Under the pieces are notes generated by a model. That model saw nothing but the letters and a program-made list of their open reading frames with translations, was not told where the DNA came from and ran no database searches. From Pegethrix bostrychoides GSE-TBD4-15B (lineage in GTDB: Bacteria > Cyanobacteriota > Cyanobacteriia > Elainellales > Elainellaceae): a stretch of 64,000 nt of DNA. Below, piece by piece: positions 43,406-53,122 of the stretch. The stretch is from assembly GCA_019359155.1 (NCBI GenBank), contig JAHHHV010000068.1, positions 62,001 to 126,000 of the forward strand, given 5' to 3'. The first letter of the stretch is position 1. Each line of letters begins with the position of its first letter. The translations under genes were made by a program, and so were the position numbers.

Positions 43406-43438
43406 AAAGCGTCAAGCTGAATAGCTAGGCGCTTTTTT
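43406..43438 (+). terminator. Rho-independent terminator of tRNA-Leu
   Basis: AAAGCG...CGCTTT with inner AGCT-gaat-AGCT forms a stable stem, followed directly by a T-run. It lies 16 bases after the tRNA. Confidence 0.8.
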
Positions 43439-43489
43439 ATAGCGCTCAGGTCGTTTCCAAGCTCCTGTTCGCATAAGACTGCTGTTAGG

Positions 43490-44152
43490 ATGAAGGGAGA
43501 AGAATTAACTTTTGTAACTCACTTGACTTCAGCCTTCAAATCTGCTCAAAGTCTTGCTCTGCCTGCCTGGTACGCCCTCGACCCGATCTGGGAAGCTGGC
43601 GAAGCGCTAGTAGCCAGCGGCTTGCCTCATGATCAGCTTGCTCCCCCCTGGCAAATGCTGCTGCTGGGCGACGGTTCCCCGACTCGTCACCTTCAGCTTT
43701 TAACGGGCGAACCCACCGAAGTGGACGTGATCGATATGTCGTCCGTCAGCGAAGCCGCAGATGATCACGCGCCCGCCCCGATCCAGATGGTGCCTGCTCC
43801 CTGGGTGCGGCGACAGGTCTGGCTGCGAACCGCTTCTGGGCAGAGACTGGCCTATGCGACATCCTGGTGGGAAGCCAGCCATGTTGATGACTATCTGCAA
43901 AACCGCTCGCTGCCGATTTGGGCCAGCCTCGCCCGCCTGCGGACTGAGCTATACCGCGACGTGCGGGGGTTGCACTACGGCCATTCGCAGCCGCTAGAGC
44001 GCGCCTTTGAGCAGTCTGGCCCATTTTGGGGACGACACTATCTGTTCTGGCATCACGGACGACCGCTGACGCTGATCTACGAGGTGTTCTCGCCCTACCT
44101 GACTCGCTATTTGGGGGAGACACAGACTGAGATAGCGCATGAGATCAACTAG
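43490..44152 (+). CDS. Chorismate lyase (UbiC-like, DUF98)
   Basis: A 220-residue enzyme that releases 4-hydroxybenzoate from chorismate, the first step of plastoquinone ring synthesis in cyanobacteria. The pattern [22 protein letters not shown] and [21 protein letters not shown] is typical, with the arginines that bind the product carboxylate. The later [22 protein letters not shown] is also conserved. It overlaps the stop of pheS by 4 bases on the opposite strand. Confidence 0.87.
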   Translation: MKGEELTFVTHLTSAFKSAQSLALPAWYALDPIWEAGEALVASGLPHDQLAPPWQMLLLGDGSPTRHLQLLTGEPTEVDVIDMSSVSEAADDHAPAPIQMVPAPWVRRQVWLRTASGQRLAYATSWWEASHVDDYLQNRSLPIWASLARLRTELYRDVRGLHYGHSQPLERAFEQSGPFWGRHYLFWHHGRPLTLIYEVFSPYLTRYLGETQTEIAHEIN

Positions 44153-45144
44153 CTTTGAAACTGGCGCAAAAACCGCAGGTCGCTGGCGTAGAGGCGGCGG
44201 ATATCGTCGATTTGGTGCAGCACCATGGCAATCCGCTCAACTCCCAGACCTGCTGCAAAGCCCGTATAGGTTTCAGGATCATAGCCGACGGCTTTGAGCA
44301 CGTTGGGATCAACCATGCCGCAGCCCATCACCTCTAGCCAGCGACCTTGCCACTGCACGTCCACCTCAGCCGAAGGTTCAGTGAAGGGGAAGAAGCTGGG
44401 GCGAAAACGAATTGGGATCTCGCCAAACATGGCTTCTAGAAATACTTTGATGGTGCCGCGCAGGTCGGTAAAGCTTAAGCCCTCGTCAACCGCCAAAATT
44501 TCTAGCTGATGGAAGACCGCTGAGTGCGTTGCATCTACCGTATCGCGTCGGTAGCAGCGCCCCGGCATAATAATCCGCACGGGCGGGTCGTTGTCTTCCA
44601 TGTAGCGGATCTGCACTGAAGAAGTATGCGTCCGCAAAATGTTGCCGTCTGGCAGAAATAACGTGTCCTGCATATCGCGGGCGGGGTGATCGGGTAGAAA
44701 ATTCAGCGCCTCAAAGTTGTAATAGTCGGTTTCCATCTCTGGTCCCGTCGCCACCGTATAGCCCAGCCCTACGAAAATATCGATCATCCGGTCGATGGTG
44801 CTGGTGAGCGGATGTGCCTGTCCCTGCGGGCGATAAACAGCTGGCATCGTCACGTCGATGGCTTCGGCCTCAAGCTGCGCTTCGATTTGGGCAGCTTGCA
44901 GCGCCTCGCGCTTTTGATCGAGGCCAGTCTGCAGCGCCTCTTTGACTTCGTTGGCCAGCGAGCCAATTTTGGGACGCTCTTCGGCGCTCAGCTTGCCCAT
45001 GCCGCCCAACACCTGTGAAAGGCTGCCCTTTTTGCCCAGATACTTGATGCGGAGCTGCTCTAGATCTTCGAGCGTCACGATGGCGGCAATGGCCTGCTGC
45101 GCTTCCTGGCGTAATGCGGTCAACTGAGTTTCTAGCTGGGTCAT
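44149..45144 (-). CDS. pheS: Phenylalanyl-tRNA synthetase, alpha subunit
   Basis: Class II synthetase subunit of 331 residues. The N-terminal coiled coil carries [13 protein letters not shown]. The catalytic core includes [42 protein letters not shown] (motif 2) and [14 protein letters not shown] (motif 3). It needs PheT, which is not in the window. Length and motifs are normal. Confidence 0.97.
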   Translation of the reverse strand: MTQLETQLTALRQEAQQAIAAIVTLEDLEQLRIKYLGKKGSLSQVLGGMGKLSAEERPKIGSLANEVKEALQTGLDQKREALQAAQIEAQLEAEAIDVTMPAVYRPQGQAHPLTSTIDRMIDIFVGLGYTVATGPEMETDYYNFEALNFLPDHPARDMQDTLFLPDGNILRTHTSSVQIRYMEDNDPPVRIIMPGRCYRRDTVDATHSAVFHQLEILAVDEGLSFTDLRGTIKVFLEAMFGEIPIRFRPSFFPFTEPSAEVDVQWQGRWLEVMGCGMVDPNVLKAVGYDPETYTGFAAGLGVERIAMVLHQIDDIRRLYASDLRFLRQFQS

Positions 45145-45291
45145 GCTGCCTGAGCGGGGGAAATGGATGGATCTAAGAACAATCTAAGGATCTCTTAAAG
45201 GATCTCTTATCCAGTGTAAGCCGGAACAGCGCTAGCCAGAACCTCGGCCTTCTACACTGGATTTGATCTCTCTACCCAATTATCCAACGCC

Positions 45292-46128
45292 ATGAAGCTT
45301 TTGGTGAGCAACGACGACGGTATCTTTGCCTTAGGCATCCGCGCCTTGGCCAACAGCTTGGCCGCAGCCGGACATCAGGTGACGGTAGTTTGTCCTGATC
45401 GGGAGCGCTCTGCCACGGGGCATGGCCTGACGCTGCATAAGCCGATTCGGGCTGAGCAGGTTGAGTCAGTGTTTGCGGCTGGGATTCCGGCCTGGGCCTG
45501 TTCGGGCACTCCCTCAGACTGCGTCAAGCTGGCTTTGGGCGCACTGCTAGAGGAACCGCCTGACATGGTGCTCTCCGGCATTAACCACGGCGCGAATCTA
45601 GGGACAGACGTGCTCTATTCCGGCACCGTCTCAGCCGCGATGGAAGGCGTAATGGAAGGCATCCCCAGCATTGCCTTTAGCCTCAGCAGCTTTGCTGTGC
45701 AGGAGTTTCAGCCTGCTGCCAACTTTGCGAGAGCGTTGGTAGCTCAGCTCAGCGCATCGCCGCTGCCGGAGGCGATGCTGCTCAATGTCAATGTGCCTGC
45801 GGTGTCGGAGTCGGAAATTGCGGGCATTGCGATCACGCGACAGGGTTTGCGCCGCTATTTTGATCAGTTTGAAAAGCGGGTTGATCCCAGAGGCAAGACC
45901 TACTACTGGCTTGCAGGCGAGGTGCTAGAGGAGGTGAACGATACCCCGTTCGACTCTGCCGAAGCGCTGAAGCTGAAGGGCACCGACTTTGATCTGGCCT
46001 GGTTTCAGCAGATTCCCACCGACGTACAGGCGATTCGGCGAAACTACGTAACCATCACGCCGCTGCAATCCAATCTCACCTGTGCGCTCAGCATTGCCAG
46101 CCTGCAAGACCGCAAGTTTGACTTCTAG
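45292..46128 (+). CDS. surE: 5'/3'-nucleotidase SurE
   Basis: A 278-residue nucleoside monophosphate phosphatase. Metal ligands are in [14 protein letters not shown], and the family block is [39 protein letters not shown]. Length is typical. The preceding spacer holds a short duplication (45178-45212). Role: nucleotide recycling or stress survival. Not in an obvious operon. Confidence 0.96.
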   Translation: MKLLVSNDDGIFALGIRALANSLAAAGHQVTVVCPDRERSATGHGLTLHKPIRAEQVESVFAAGIPAWACSGTPSDCVKLALGALLEEPPDMVLSGINHGANLGTDVLYSGTVSAAMEGVMEGIPSIAFSLSSFAVQEFQPAANFARALVAQLSASPLPEAMLLNVNVPAVSESEIAGIAITRQGLRRYFDQFEKRVDPRGKTYYWLAGEVLEEVNDTPFDSAEALKLKGTDFDLAWFQQIPTDVQAIRRNYVTITPLQSNLTCALSIASLQDRKFDF

Positions 46129-46638
46129 AGCAGCTAACTCAGCAGCGCAGAATGAAGCTTCACCAGATTTCCCCCGTGTTTCCCGCATGTTTTTCGGGAG
46201 CTTTCCCAGATCTTCTCGGTGAATTCGGCAAATTTGCCGTGAGTTTTCGGCTCAAGCTGTGATCAACGCCCTATAAAATTGTCCGCAAAGGTGATAATTT
46301 TCCTAAATGAACTAAAAGCAATCAGCCGAATTAGCAACGAGTCTAATTTGCTGCATTGCCAGCTGCATTGCAATAAGTAGATTTGCTGTGCCCCCTGCTT
46401 GACCTAAGGCTAAACTTGCAGTTCCCTGCTCAGCTAGACGGCTGGCTGCATTGCTGGCTCAACTGCCAGCCAAATCTGGATCTAAGATCCAGACATAGGG
46501 CTAGAGCACCGGGGTTTTGATTGAGCGCTAGATCAGGGCTATCTTCCGGACAAATGGCTATAGATTCAGAATGAACTGTAAAGTTGATACCTTCTGAGGA
46601 TGGCTTTGAGGCGTGGTGAATTCTGGCAATAACTGCTG
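46129..46638. other. Non-coding stretch between surE and the MBL hydrolase gene
   Basis: About 510 bases with no supported coding frame. One perfect hairpin, CTGGATCT-aa-AGATCCAG, is found near 46475-46493, next to inverted GCTGGC/GCCAGC blocks (46440-46475). It may contain a small RNA or an unclassified repeat. A possible promoter for the downstream gene is near 46555-46575 (TATAGA). Confidence 0.4.
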
Positions 46639-47544
46639 ATGTCGAATCCGCAAGACCAATTTACGGTTCGTTTTTGGGGCGTGAGGGGCAGCATCGCCTG
46701 CCCAGGACAGAGCACCGTCCGCTACGGCGGCAATACCTCCTGCGTTGAGATGCGGGTGGGCGGGCAGCGGCTAATTTTTGACGGCGGCACGGGGCTGCGG
46801 GTACTAGGGCAGGCGCTAACCGCCGAGATGCCGGTTGAAGCGCACCTGTTTTTCTCGCATTCGCACTGGGATCACATCCAGGGCTTTCCGTTTTTTGTGC
46901 CAGCTTTCATTCCCAACAACCGCTTTCATATCTATGGAACCGTCGCTCCCAATGGCTCCACCATTGAGCAACGGCTCAACGACCAGATGCTGCATCCTAA
47001 CTTTCCGGTGCCGCTCCAGGTGATGGGTGCTGACCTGAAGTTCTATGATCTCAGCATTGGCCAATCGATGCAGCTGGGCGAGGTGCAGATCGAAAACGCC
47101 CTGCTGAACCATCCCGGCGAGGCGGTGGGCTATCGCGTCAGCTGGCAAGGGGGAGCCGTCGCCTACATTACCGACACCGAGCATTTCCCAGATCGTCTGG
47201 ACGAAAACGTACTCTGGCTCGCCCGCAACGCCGATTTGCTGATCTATGACGCGACTTATACTGACGAAGAATATTACTCAGAGCGGATGAGCCGGATTGG
47301 CTGGGGGCATTCCACCTGGCAGGAAGCGGTCAAGGTCGCCAAAGCAGCCAACGTCAGGCAGCTGGTGATTTTCCACCATGATCCACTGCATGACGATAAC
47401 TTTATGGATCAAGTGCGAAGCCTGACTGCCGAGCAGTTTCCCAATAGCCTGGTGGCCTGGGAAGGTCTGGAGGTGGCAATTTCGCCGCTGACAGTGGTCA
47501 GCAGCGCCAGCAAAGTGGCAGTCGAGACTCAGATTTCGGCCTAG
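46639..47544 (+). CDS. MBL-fold metallohydrolase
   Basis: A 301-residue protein with the beta-lactamase fold of the phosphodiesterase-like branch. Starting motif FWGVRGSIACPG, then YGGNTSC; the metal motif is FFSHSHWDHIQGFPFF. Further ligands are in ALLNHPGEAVGY, YITDTEH and FHHDPLHDD. The first half-site has SHWDH as in HxHxDH. Proteins of this group hydrolyse cyclic nucleotides or related diesters; the substrate is not predictable here. It is not clearly in an operon with ribF (81-base gap). Confidence 0.87.
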   Translation: MSNPQDQFTVRFWGVRGSIACPGQSTVRYGGNTSCVEMRVGGQRLIFDGGTGLRVLGQALTAEMPVEAHLFFSHSHWDHIQGFPFFVPAFIPNNRFHIYGTVAPNGSTIEQRLNDQMLHPNFPVPLQVMGADLKFYDLSIGQSMQLGEVQIENALLNHPGEAVGYRVSWQGGAVAYITDTEHFPDRLDENVLWLARNADLLIYDATYTDEEYYSERMSRIGWGHSTWQEAVKVAKAANVRQLVIFHHDPLHDDNFMDQVRSLTAEQFPNSLVAWEGLEVAISPLTVVSSASKVAVETQISA

Positions 47545-47625
47545 TGTTCCCGCGCTCTAGCTAGATCCAGGCCCGATCCAGACCAGATCCAGACTAGATC
47601 CAGGTTTTATGTCAGAATGTAAAGC

Positions 47626-48699
47626 GTGTGGATAGCTAATTGCCTAAAGACGGCCAAAACGCCGACGGTCATCGCTCTGGGGAACTTTGATGGCGTTCAC
47701 CAGGGGCATCAGACCGTGATTGCTCCGGTCGTGGAGGCGGCTTCGGCTGGCTTTCCGGCAGCTACTCCGGCAGTCACTCCGGCAGCTGTGCCTACCGTAG
47801 TCACCTTCTATCCGCATCCGCAAGAGTTTTTTACCGGGCAGAAGCGACTGCTGCTCACGCCCATCTCTGAAAAGGCCGCTTACCTAGAGCAGCTAGGGAT
47901 TCAGCAGCTAGTGCTGGTGCCGTTCAACCAGGCATTGGCTAGCCTCACGCCCTCAGAATTCGTCGAGCAAATCTTAGTGGAAGCTCTGCAAGCTCGCTGG
48001 ATCAGCGTCGGTCAAGATTTCCAGTTTGGCTGTCAGCGACGCGGCACGGTGACTGATTTGCAGCAAGTGGCGGCACTGCACGGCGTCACAGTCACGATTG
48101 CGCCGCTGCACCGACAGCAGGGCGAGCGGATCAGCAGTTCAACGATTCGCGCTGCCCTGACTGAAGGCGATCTGCACCGCGCTAATGCCCTGCTAGGTCG
48201 TCCTTACAGCCTGACGGGAACTGTCGTCAAAGGGCAGCAGCTAGGTCGGACGATTGGCTTTCCCACAGCCAACTTGCAGGTTGCCGCCGAGAAGTTTTTG
48301 CCGCGCTTAGGGGTTTACAGCGTTTGGGTCGATTCGGAGCGCGCTGGCCGCCAGCCTGCGGTGATGAACTTGGGGCATCGGCCGACGGTGAACGGCCAGC
48401 AGCTGACGGTGGAAGTGCATCTTCTAGACTGGTCAGGCGATCTCTACAGTCAGCAGCTTACGGTCAGCCTGCAAACCTTTCAGCGCCCCGAACAGAAGTT
48501 TGCCGGACTGCCAGAACTCCAGGCTCAGATTAGGCGAGACGCTGAGCAGGCGAGGCAGGATTTGCTGACCGTATCTGGAGGCTTGCCATCTGGAGGCTTG
48601 CCATCCGGAGTTTCGCCCGAAATCACATCTGGAATCACATCTGGCTCTGGATCTGCCGCTAAGATGGCAGGCACAATTCGGATTGAGAGGACAGCATGA
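47626..48699 (+). CDS. ribF: Bifunctional riboflavin kinase/FAD synthetase
   Basis: A 357-residue enzyme producing FMN and FAD, with a GTG start (MWIANCLKTAKTPTVIALG). The adenylyltransferase domain has ALGNFDGVHQGHQ and RISSSTIRAAL. The kinase domain has GTVVKGQQLGRTIGFPTANL and VMNLGHRPTV. The last 40 residues are a Gly/Ser/Pro-rich tail made of small repeats (GGLPSGGLPSG, then ITSGITSG), encoded by tandem duplications at 48580-48655. Its stop overlaps the moxR start (ATGA), indicating translational coupling. Confidence 0.95.
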   Translation: MWIANCLKTAKTPTVIALGNFDGVHQGHQTVIAPVVEAASAGFPAATPAVTPAAVPTVVTFYPHPQEFFTGQKRLLLTPISEKAAYLEQLGIQQLVLVPFNQALASLTPSEFVEQILVEALQARWISVGQDFQFGCQRRGTVTDLQQVAALHGVTVTIAPLHRQQGERISSSTIRAALTEGDLHRANALLGRPYSLTGTVVKGQQLGRTIGFPTANLQVAAEKFLPRLGVYSVWVDSERAGRQPAVMNLGHRPTVNGQQLTVEVHLLDWSGDLYSQQLTVSLQTFQRPEQKFAGLPELQAQIRRDAEQARQDLLTVSGGLPSGGLPSGVSPEITSGITSGSGSAAKMAGTIRIERTA

Positions 48700-49604
48700 G
48701 AGAGAGCGTGGAGCGGCTGGTAGAGAACCTGGGCAAAACGATTGTCGGCAAGCAGGAGGCGATTCAGCTGGTGCTGGTGGCGCTGTTTTCAGGCGGACAT
48801 GCGCTGCTAGAGGATGTGCCTGGAGTGGGCAAAACGCTGCTGGCCAAGTCGCTGGCTCGCTCTATTGACGGGCGCTTTCAGCGGATTCAGTGTACGCCCG
48901 ATCTGCTGCCTGCCGACGTGACGGGCACCAACATCTGGAATCCGCAGAGCGGCGAGTTTGTATTTCTGCCAGGGCCAGTCTTTACCAACGTGCTGCTGAC
49001 CGACGAGATCAATCGCGCGACACCCCGCACTCAGTCGGCTTTGCTGGAGGTGATGGAAGAGCAGCAGGTAACCCTGGACGGCGTTTCGCGGCCTGTGCCC
49101 AGCCCGTTTTTTGTGATTGCCACCCAAAACCCAATCGAATATCAGGGCACGTTTCCCTTACCCGAAGCCCAGATGGACAGGTTTGCGCTGTCGCTCAGCC
49201 TCGGCTATCCGGCGGCAGAAGAGGAACTGCAAATGATGCAGCGGCTGCACCAGGGTCTCCAGGCTGAGGCGCTCCAGCCCTGCATTTCTCTGGCAGAAGT
49301 CCAGAGTCTGCGTCGCCACTGTGCCGAGGTCTGGGTTGAGCCAGTTTTGCAGCAGTACATGCTGGATCTGGTACGCGCCACCCGCGCCGATGAAGCCGTG
49401 ATTTTGGGGGTCAGCCCACGCGGGACGGTAGCCTTACAGCGGGCGGTGCAGGCGCAGGCGTTTCTAGAGGGTCGCGACTATGCCATCCCCGATGATGTGA
49501 AGCGACTCGCGCCGCATGTGCTGGCCCACCGGATGATTGCCACCAGCGGCCAGAAGCCAAAGCAGGTGGTGGAGCGGCTGTTGCGGTCTGTGGCTGTGAG
49601 CTAA
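48696..49604 (+). CDS. MoxR-family AAA+ ATPase
   Basis: A 302-residue ATPase. Walker A is EDVPGVGKTLLAKSLA, Walker B is VLLTDEINRATPRTQSALLEVMEE, and the sensor region is FFVIATQNPIEYQGTFPLPEAQMDRF. C-terminal lid residues RGTVALQRAVQAQA fit the family. MoxR proteins act as chaperones that insert cofactors or metals with a von Willebrand factor partner; no such partner is adjacent. It starts within the ribF stop codon. Confidence 0.93.
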   Translation: MRESVERLVENLGKTIVGKQEAIQLVLVALFSGGHALLEDVPGVGKTLLAKSLARSIDGRFQRIQCTPDLLPADVTGTNIWNPQSGEFVFLPGPVFTNVLLTDEINRATPRTQSALLEVMEEQQVTLDGVSRPVPSPFFVIATQNPIEYQGTFPLPEAQMDRFALSLSLGYPAAEEELQMMQRLHQGLQAEALQPCISLAEVQSLRRHCAEVWVEPVLQQYMLDLVRATRADEAVILGVSPRGTVALQRAVQAQAFLEGRDYAIPDDVKRLAPHVLAHRMIATSGQKPKQVVERLLRSVAVS

Positions 49605-49606
49605 GG

Positions 49607-50764
49607 TTAGCTCACCTTAGTCAGCTGCAAAAACTCGCCAGACGGATTAACATAGCGCCAGCGCCCCCCAGCTTCTTCCGTCATCTGCACCCGCGCCCAG
49701 CCTCCGGCAAACGCCCCGGCGTTTTGAAACTGCGGCGCGATTTTGATTTGGCCGCTGCTGTCAACAAACCCAAACCGATCGCCCAGCTTGACGGCGGCTA
49801 GCCCTGCCGAGAAGTCAGCCGCATAGTCAAACTGCGGCGCAATCACCAGCTTGCCTGCCGGATCGACATAGCCCCATTTCTGCCCCACCAGCACCGCCGC
49901 CAGCCCTTCCGCAAAATCTGAGGCGAAGTCAAACTGCGGTGCCACTGTCAGCCTGCCCGTTGGGTCGATAAAGCCCCAGCGGTCTCCTTGCCGAACTCGC
50001 GCCAAGCCCTGCGAAAAGCTGAAGGCTCCGTCAAACTGCGGCGCAATCGCCAGCTTGCCAGAGGGTTCAATATAGCCCCACTGCTCGCCTGCTTTTACCA
50101 CTGCCCGCGATTCCGCAAAACTCCAGGCATCCTCAAACTGCGCGGCCACTACCCAATCGCCGATCAGATTCAGGTAGCCGTAGCGCCCGTCTTGCTTGAC
50201 AGCAGCCAGCCCCTCTGAGAAATCGGCGGCTAGGGCAAACTCTGGCTCAATCGCCAGCTGCCCAGCTCGGTCGAGGTAGCCGTGGCCGCGTCCTGTCTGC
50301 ACCACGGCTAGCCCTTGAGCGTAGGGATTGGCTGTAGCAAATTGCGGATCGACGACAATTTTGCCGCTCTGGTCGATATAGCCATACAGATCAGAGAGAC
50401 GCACTACAGCTCGCTGCTCGGTAAAAGCTGAGACGCCATCTAGCTCAGGGTCGAGCTGAAAAGCCAGCGCTCCGGCTGCGGTGAGATAGGCATAGCGGTC
50501 TGGCAGCTTAACGGCGGCTAGCCCTTCTGAGAAATCAGCAGCAGAGTCGAATTCAGCGATATCAGCGTTCATTGCAGGAGCAGGTAGAGCGGATGGGGCA
50601 GAGAACTGGACAGACCGAGCACGCGGGGCGATCTGTGGCAAATGACGACAGCTGCCTAGCAGCATCCCTATTGCAGCACAGATTCCGACTAAAATCCTCG
50701 CCGAAACCCCAGCCGGAAAGCCATATCGCCAGCGTTGAGCGGCAATTTTGCGTTGAGAAACCAT
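49607..50764 (-). CDS. WG-repeat lipoprotein-like protein
   Basis: A 385-residue exported protein. An N-terminal hydrophobic segment ends with LGSCRHLPQ, which fits a lipobox cysteine, so a lipoprotein is likely. About ten WG (KWG) repeats follow, each like WGYIDPSGKLVIAPQFDYA.. with ADFSEGLAAVKLGDRYG. The repeats form a beta structure used in binding proteins; the partner is unknown. It converges on moxR with only 2 bases between the two stops. Confidence 0.85.
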   Translation of the reverse strand: MVSQRKIAAQRWRYGFPAGVSARILVGICAAIGMLLGSCRHLPQIAPRARSVQFSAPSALPAPAMNADIAEFDSAADFSEGLAAVKLPDRYAYLTAAGALAFQLDPELDGVSAFTEQRAVVRLSDLYGYIDQSGKIVVDPQFATANPYAQGLAVVQTGRGHGYLDRAGQLAIEPEFALAADFSEGLAAVKQDGRYGYLNLIGDWVVAAQFEDAWSFAESRAVVKAGEQWGYIEPSGKLAIAPQFDGAFSFSQGLARVRQGDRWGFIDPTGRLTVAPQFDFASDFAEGLAAVLVGQKWGYVDPAGKLVIAPQFDYAADFSAGLAAVKLGDRFGFVDSSGQIKIAPQFQNAGAFAGGWARVQMTEEAGGRWRYVNPSGEFLQLTKVS

Positions 50765-50828
50765 AGCTGTTGATCCTGAGCCTGCCTTTCTTGCAGGATA
50801 ATGCTTTTAATGAATCCTGTCGTGAATC

Positions 50829-51488
50829 TTGGCAACCCACTCATCGCTCGAACCGCATCGCTACGGACTAGCTATTCATACGGCCAGCCATGATTTGGGG
50901 CTAGCCATCAGCAATTTTGCTGGCGACCAGCGCTGCCGAACTTGGCCGTTGGGTCGAGAGGTTTCCAACTACCTGCATTCAACGCTCAGCGACTTCATGC
51001 CGCCCCAAACCTGGTCTGATCTGGCGTTTCTGGCCGTTGCCAAAGGGCCGGGCAGCTTCACGGGAACGCGGCTGGGCGTAGTGACGGCTCGCACCCTGGC
51101 GCAGCAGCTTGACCTGCCGCTGTTCGCAATTTCAACGCTGGCGGCAGCGGCCTGGCAGTCTCAGGCCAATCTATCCTGCGATGCGGCTGCTCCCTCTCTC
51201 GACTTGGCCGTGCAAATGTCGGCGCAGCGGGGCGAACTCTACGGGGCAATCTATGGCCACGACGGCAATGGCTCCATCACTGCGTTGCTGCCTGACTCGG
51301 TGATGAGCCTTCAGCGCTGGCAGCAGCTTTTGGCCGCCTGGAACCGCCCCTATCGGCTAGTTTGGGCAGAGGCGGAGCTGGGCGCAACGGCTGAAGGTCT
51401 GCTACAGCTAGCCTATCAAGACTGGCAGCTAGGGCTGCGCGCGCACTGGTCAGAGGCGCTGCCGTTTTATGGCCAAAGCCCGGTTTAA
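50829..51488 (+). CDS. tsaB: tRNA threonylcarbamoyladenosine biosynthesis protein TsaB
   Basis: A 219-residue ASKHA-fold protein that scaffolds the TsaD/TsaB/TsaE complex for t6A37. The motif KGPGSFTGTRLGVVTARTLAQQLDLP is diagnostic. The C-terminal half is shortened and variable, as usual. It diverges from the WG-repeat gene and is followed by the hli gene at 108 bases. Confidence 0.92.
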   Translation: MATHSSLEPHRYGLAIHTASHDLGLAISNFAGDQRCRTWPLGREVSNYLHSTLSDFMPPQTWSDLAFLAVAKGPGSFTGTRLGVVTARTLAQQLDLPLFAISTLAAAAWQSQANLSCDAAAPSLDLAVQMSAQRGELYGAIYGHDGNGSITALLPDSVMSLQRWQQLLAAWNRPYRLVWAEAELGATAEGLLQLAYQDWQLGLRAHWSEALPFYGQSPV

Positions 51489-51562
51489 GTTGGCGGGCTG
51501 TTTAAGTCAGGATGCTTGAACTAGGGAAATGTTGCAGAATCTTAATATTGCTGCTAAGATTT

Positions 51563-51578
51563 GTTACATAAGTTAACA
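51563..51578. promoter_or_regulatory. Candidate HLR1 (RpaB) element before the hli gene
   Basis: GTTACA-TA-AG-TTAACA matches the HLR1 consensus of direct GTTACA-like repeats at 10-base spacing, with one mismatch in the second half. RpaB represses hli genes in low light through such sites. It lies only 18 bases before the start codon, which would put it in the leader, so the role remains uncertain. Confidence 0.35.
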
Positions 51579-51596
51579 AAGATTTGGGAGCACGCT

Positions 51597-51803
51597 ATGA
51601 AAGGCATGGTTACAGAAGAGCAGGGCAGACTCAACAACTACGCGATTGAGCCTAAGATGTACGTTGCCGAGGAGTCTGAGTTCGGCTTCACACCTGAAGC
51701 TGAGAAGCTAAACGGACGGCTGGCCATGATTGGCTTTGTCTCGCTGCTAGCGCTAGAGGTGCTCACGGGTCATGGTCTAGTGGGCTTGTTCTCCGGCTTC
51801 TAA
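51597..51803 (+). CDS. High-light-inducible protein (HLIP, one-helix Cab-like)
   Basis: A 68-residue thylakoid protein. The helix motif EKLNGRLAMIGFVSLLALEVLTG has the chlorophyll ligands in ExxNGRxAM. Start at the ATG at 51597, with GGGAG 6 bases upstream; a longer frame back to 51561 lacks a site. HLIPs bind chlorophyll and carotenoid and protect photosystem assembly under stress. It is followed by a hairpin terminator. Confidence 0.93.
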   Translation: MKGMVTEEQGRLNNYAIEPKMYVAEESEFGFTPEAEKLNGRLAMIGFVSLLALEVLTGHGLVGLFSGF

Positions 51804-52114
51804 GCTCTCACAGAATTTGAGTAGAAAAACCGAATAAAGCTCTTTAGATTTCCCTAGCAGCGTTGGTTGTTTCTAGGGAAATTTGCTGTCTGCTTCTCGT
51901 ATTCGCTGCTAAACGCTTGCCGCTAAACATCGCGAAAACACTGAAAATAGCCCTTGGCGGTGCAGATCTTTACCGAGCCTTCACGGAGACTTTACCGAGA
52001 TAGTCGTTAGATATCGTTAATCGCTTCAGCAGACGGGGCAATCTAGGGCTGAGGATTTCACGGAGACTCTCGTTGCTCTGTGATGCGGGTGGTGTTGCTG
52101 TTGAGAGAACGGAT
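51804..52114. other. Non-coding stretch between hli and sensor kinase genes
   Basis: About 310 bases; apart from the hli terminator (51848-51882), no gene or repeat is supported. It probably holds the promoter and leader of the sensor kinase gene. Confidence 0.4.
51848..51882 (+). terminator. Stem-loop terminator of the hli gene
   Basis: ATTTCCCTAG and CTAGGGAAAT form a perfect 10-bp stem with a 15-base loop, 44 bases after the hli stop codon. The sequence after the stem is only moderately T-rich. Confidence 0.6.
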
Positions 52115-53089
52115 ATGCAATTGGATCAGAGCTTGCCGCTAGAGAGCGCTGAGTTAGCTTTGCAGAACGCCAAGGCTCAGCTCTTGGTCGAAACCAGACG
52201 GCGGATGCAGGCAGAAGCTGCCCTAGAGGAGCAAATTCAGCAGCATGAGCAGGCGTTGAGACAGCTGCGCGACAAGCAGGCTGAGATGATCCAGACTGAG
52301 AAGATGTCGAGTCTAAGGCAGCTTGTGGCTGGAACTGCCCATGAGATTAACAATCCGATCAACTTTATTCAGGGCAATTTAAATCCGGCGCGGCGCTACA
52401 TTGCCGATCTCTTAGATCTGCTGCATCTCTACCAGCAGTCAAGCCCCCTGACCCCTCAGATCCAGGCCAAGCTAGAGGCGATTGACCTAGAATTTTTAGA
52501 AGCCGATCTGCCCAAACTACTCAACTCAATTGCAACAGGCGCGACTCGCATTCACGATATTGTCCGCTCGCTTCGCACCTTTTCGCATCTAGATGAAGCA
52601 GAAATCAAAGCTGTGGATATTCATGCTGGAATTGACAGCGCTCTACTGATGCTCAGAAGTCGATTTCGTTCTGGTGCCAAGATTCAGATTGTTAAAGCAT
52701 ATGCCGACCTACCGCTGGTAGAATGCTATCCCGGCCAAATCAATCAGGCTTTGATGAACATCTTAAATAATGCGGTCGATGCCCTAGAAGCGGTAGCGCG
52801 TGCCGCTCCCACCCGTGCTCTCAGCCTGACGGTCAGAACCGAAGCGCTGAGTCCTGACTGGGTGTCGGTCGCAATTTGCGACAATGGAATCGGCATCTCG
52901 CCTGACATCCAGCCGCAGATTTTTGACCCCTTCTTTACCACCAAGCCAGTCGGACAAGGCACGGGGCTAGGGTTATCCATCAGCTACCAGATTATTACCA
53001 ATCGGCATTGCGGCAAGCTCGACTACAGCTCTAGCCTGGGTAAAGGTAGTCAGTTTGTGGTCATGCTGCCCGTGCAGCTCTGGGGCTAA
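52115..53089 (+). CDS. Soluble sensor histidine kinase
   Basis: A 324-residue cytosolic kinase from the ATG at 52115; an upstream TTG at 52073 is less likely. An N-terminal coiled coil (LALQNAKAQLLVETRRRMQ) precedes the HisKA domain with GTAHEINNPINFIQGNL, then a HATPase with ALMNILNNAVDALE, ICDNGIGISPD and GTGLGLSISYQII. No sensor domain is seen, so its signal may come from a partner protein. No response regulator gene is adjacent. Confidence 0.9.
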   Translation: MQLDQSLPLESAELALQNAKAQLLVETRRRMQAEAALEEQIQQHEQALRQLRDKQAEMIQTEKMSSLRQLVAGTAHEINNPINFIQGNLNPARRYIADLLDLLHLYQQSSPLTPQIQAKLEAIDLEFLEADLPKLLNSIATGATRIHDIVRSLRTFSHLDEAEIKAVDIHAGIDSALLMLRSRFRSGAKIQIVKAYADLPLVECYPGQINQALMNILNNAVDALEAVARAAPTRALSLTVRTEALSPDWVSVAICDNGIGISPDIQPQIFDPFFTTKPVGQGTGLGLSISYQIITNRHCGKLDYSSSLGKGSQFVVMLPVQLWG

Positions 53090-53122
53090 ATTACTGGTTG
53101 AGTGACTGGTTGAATTACTGGC

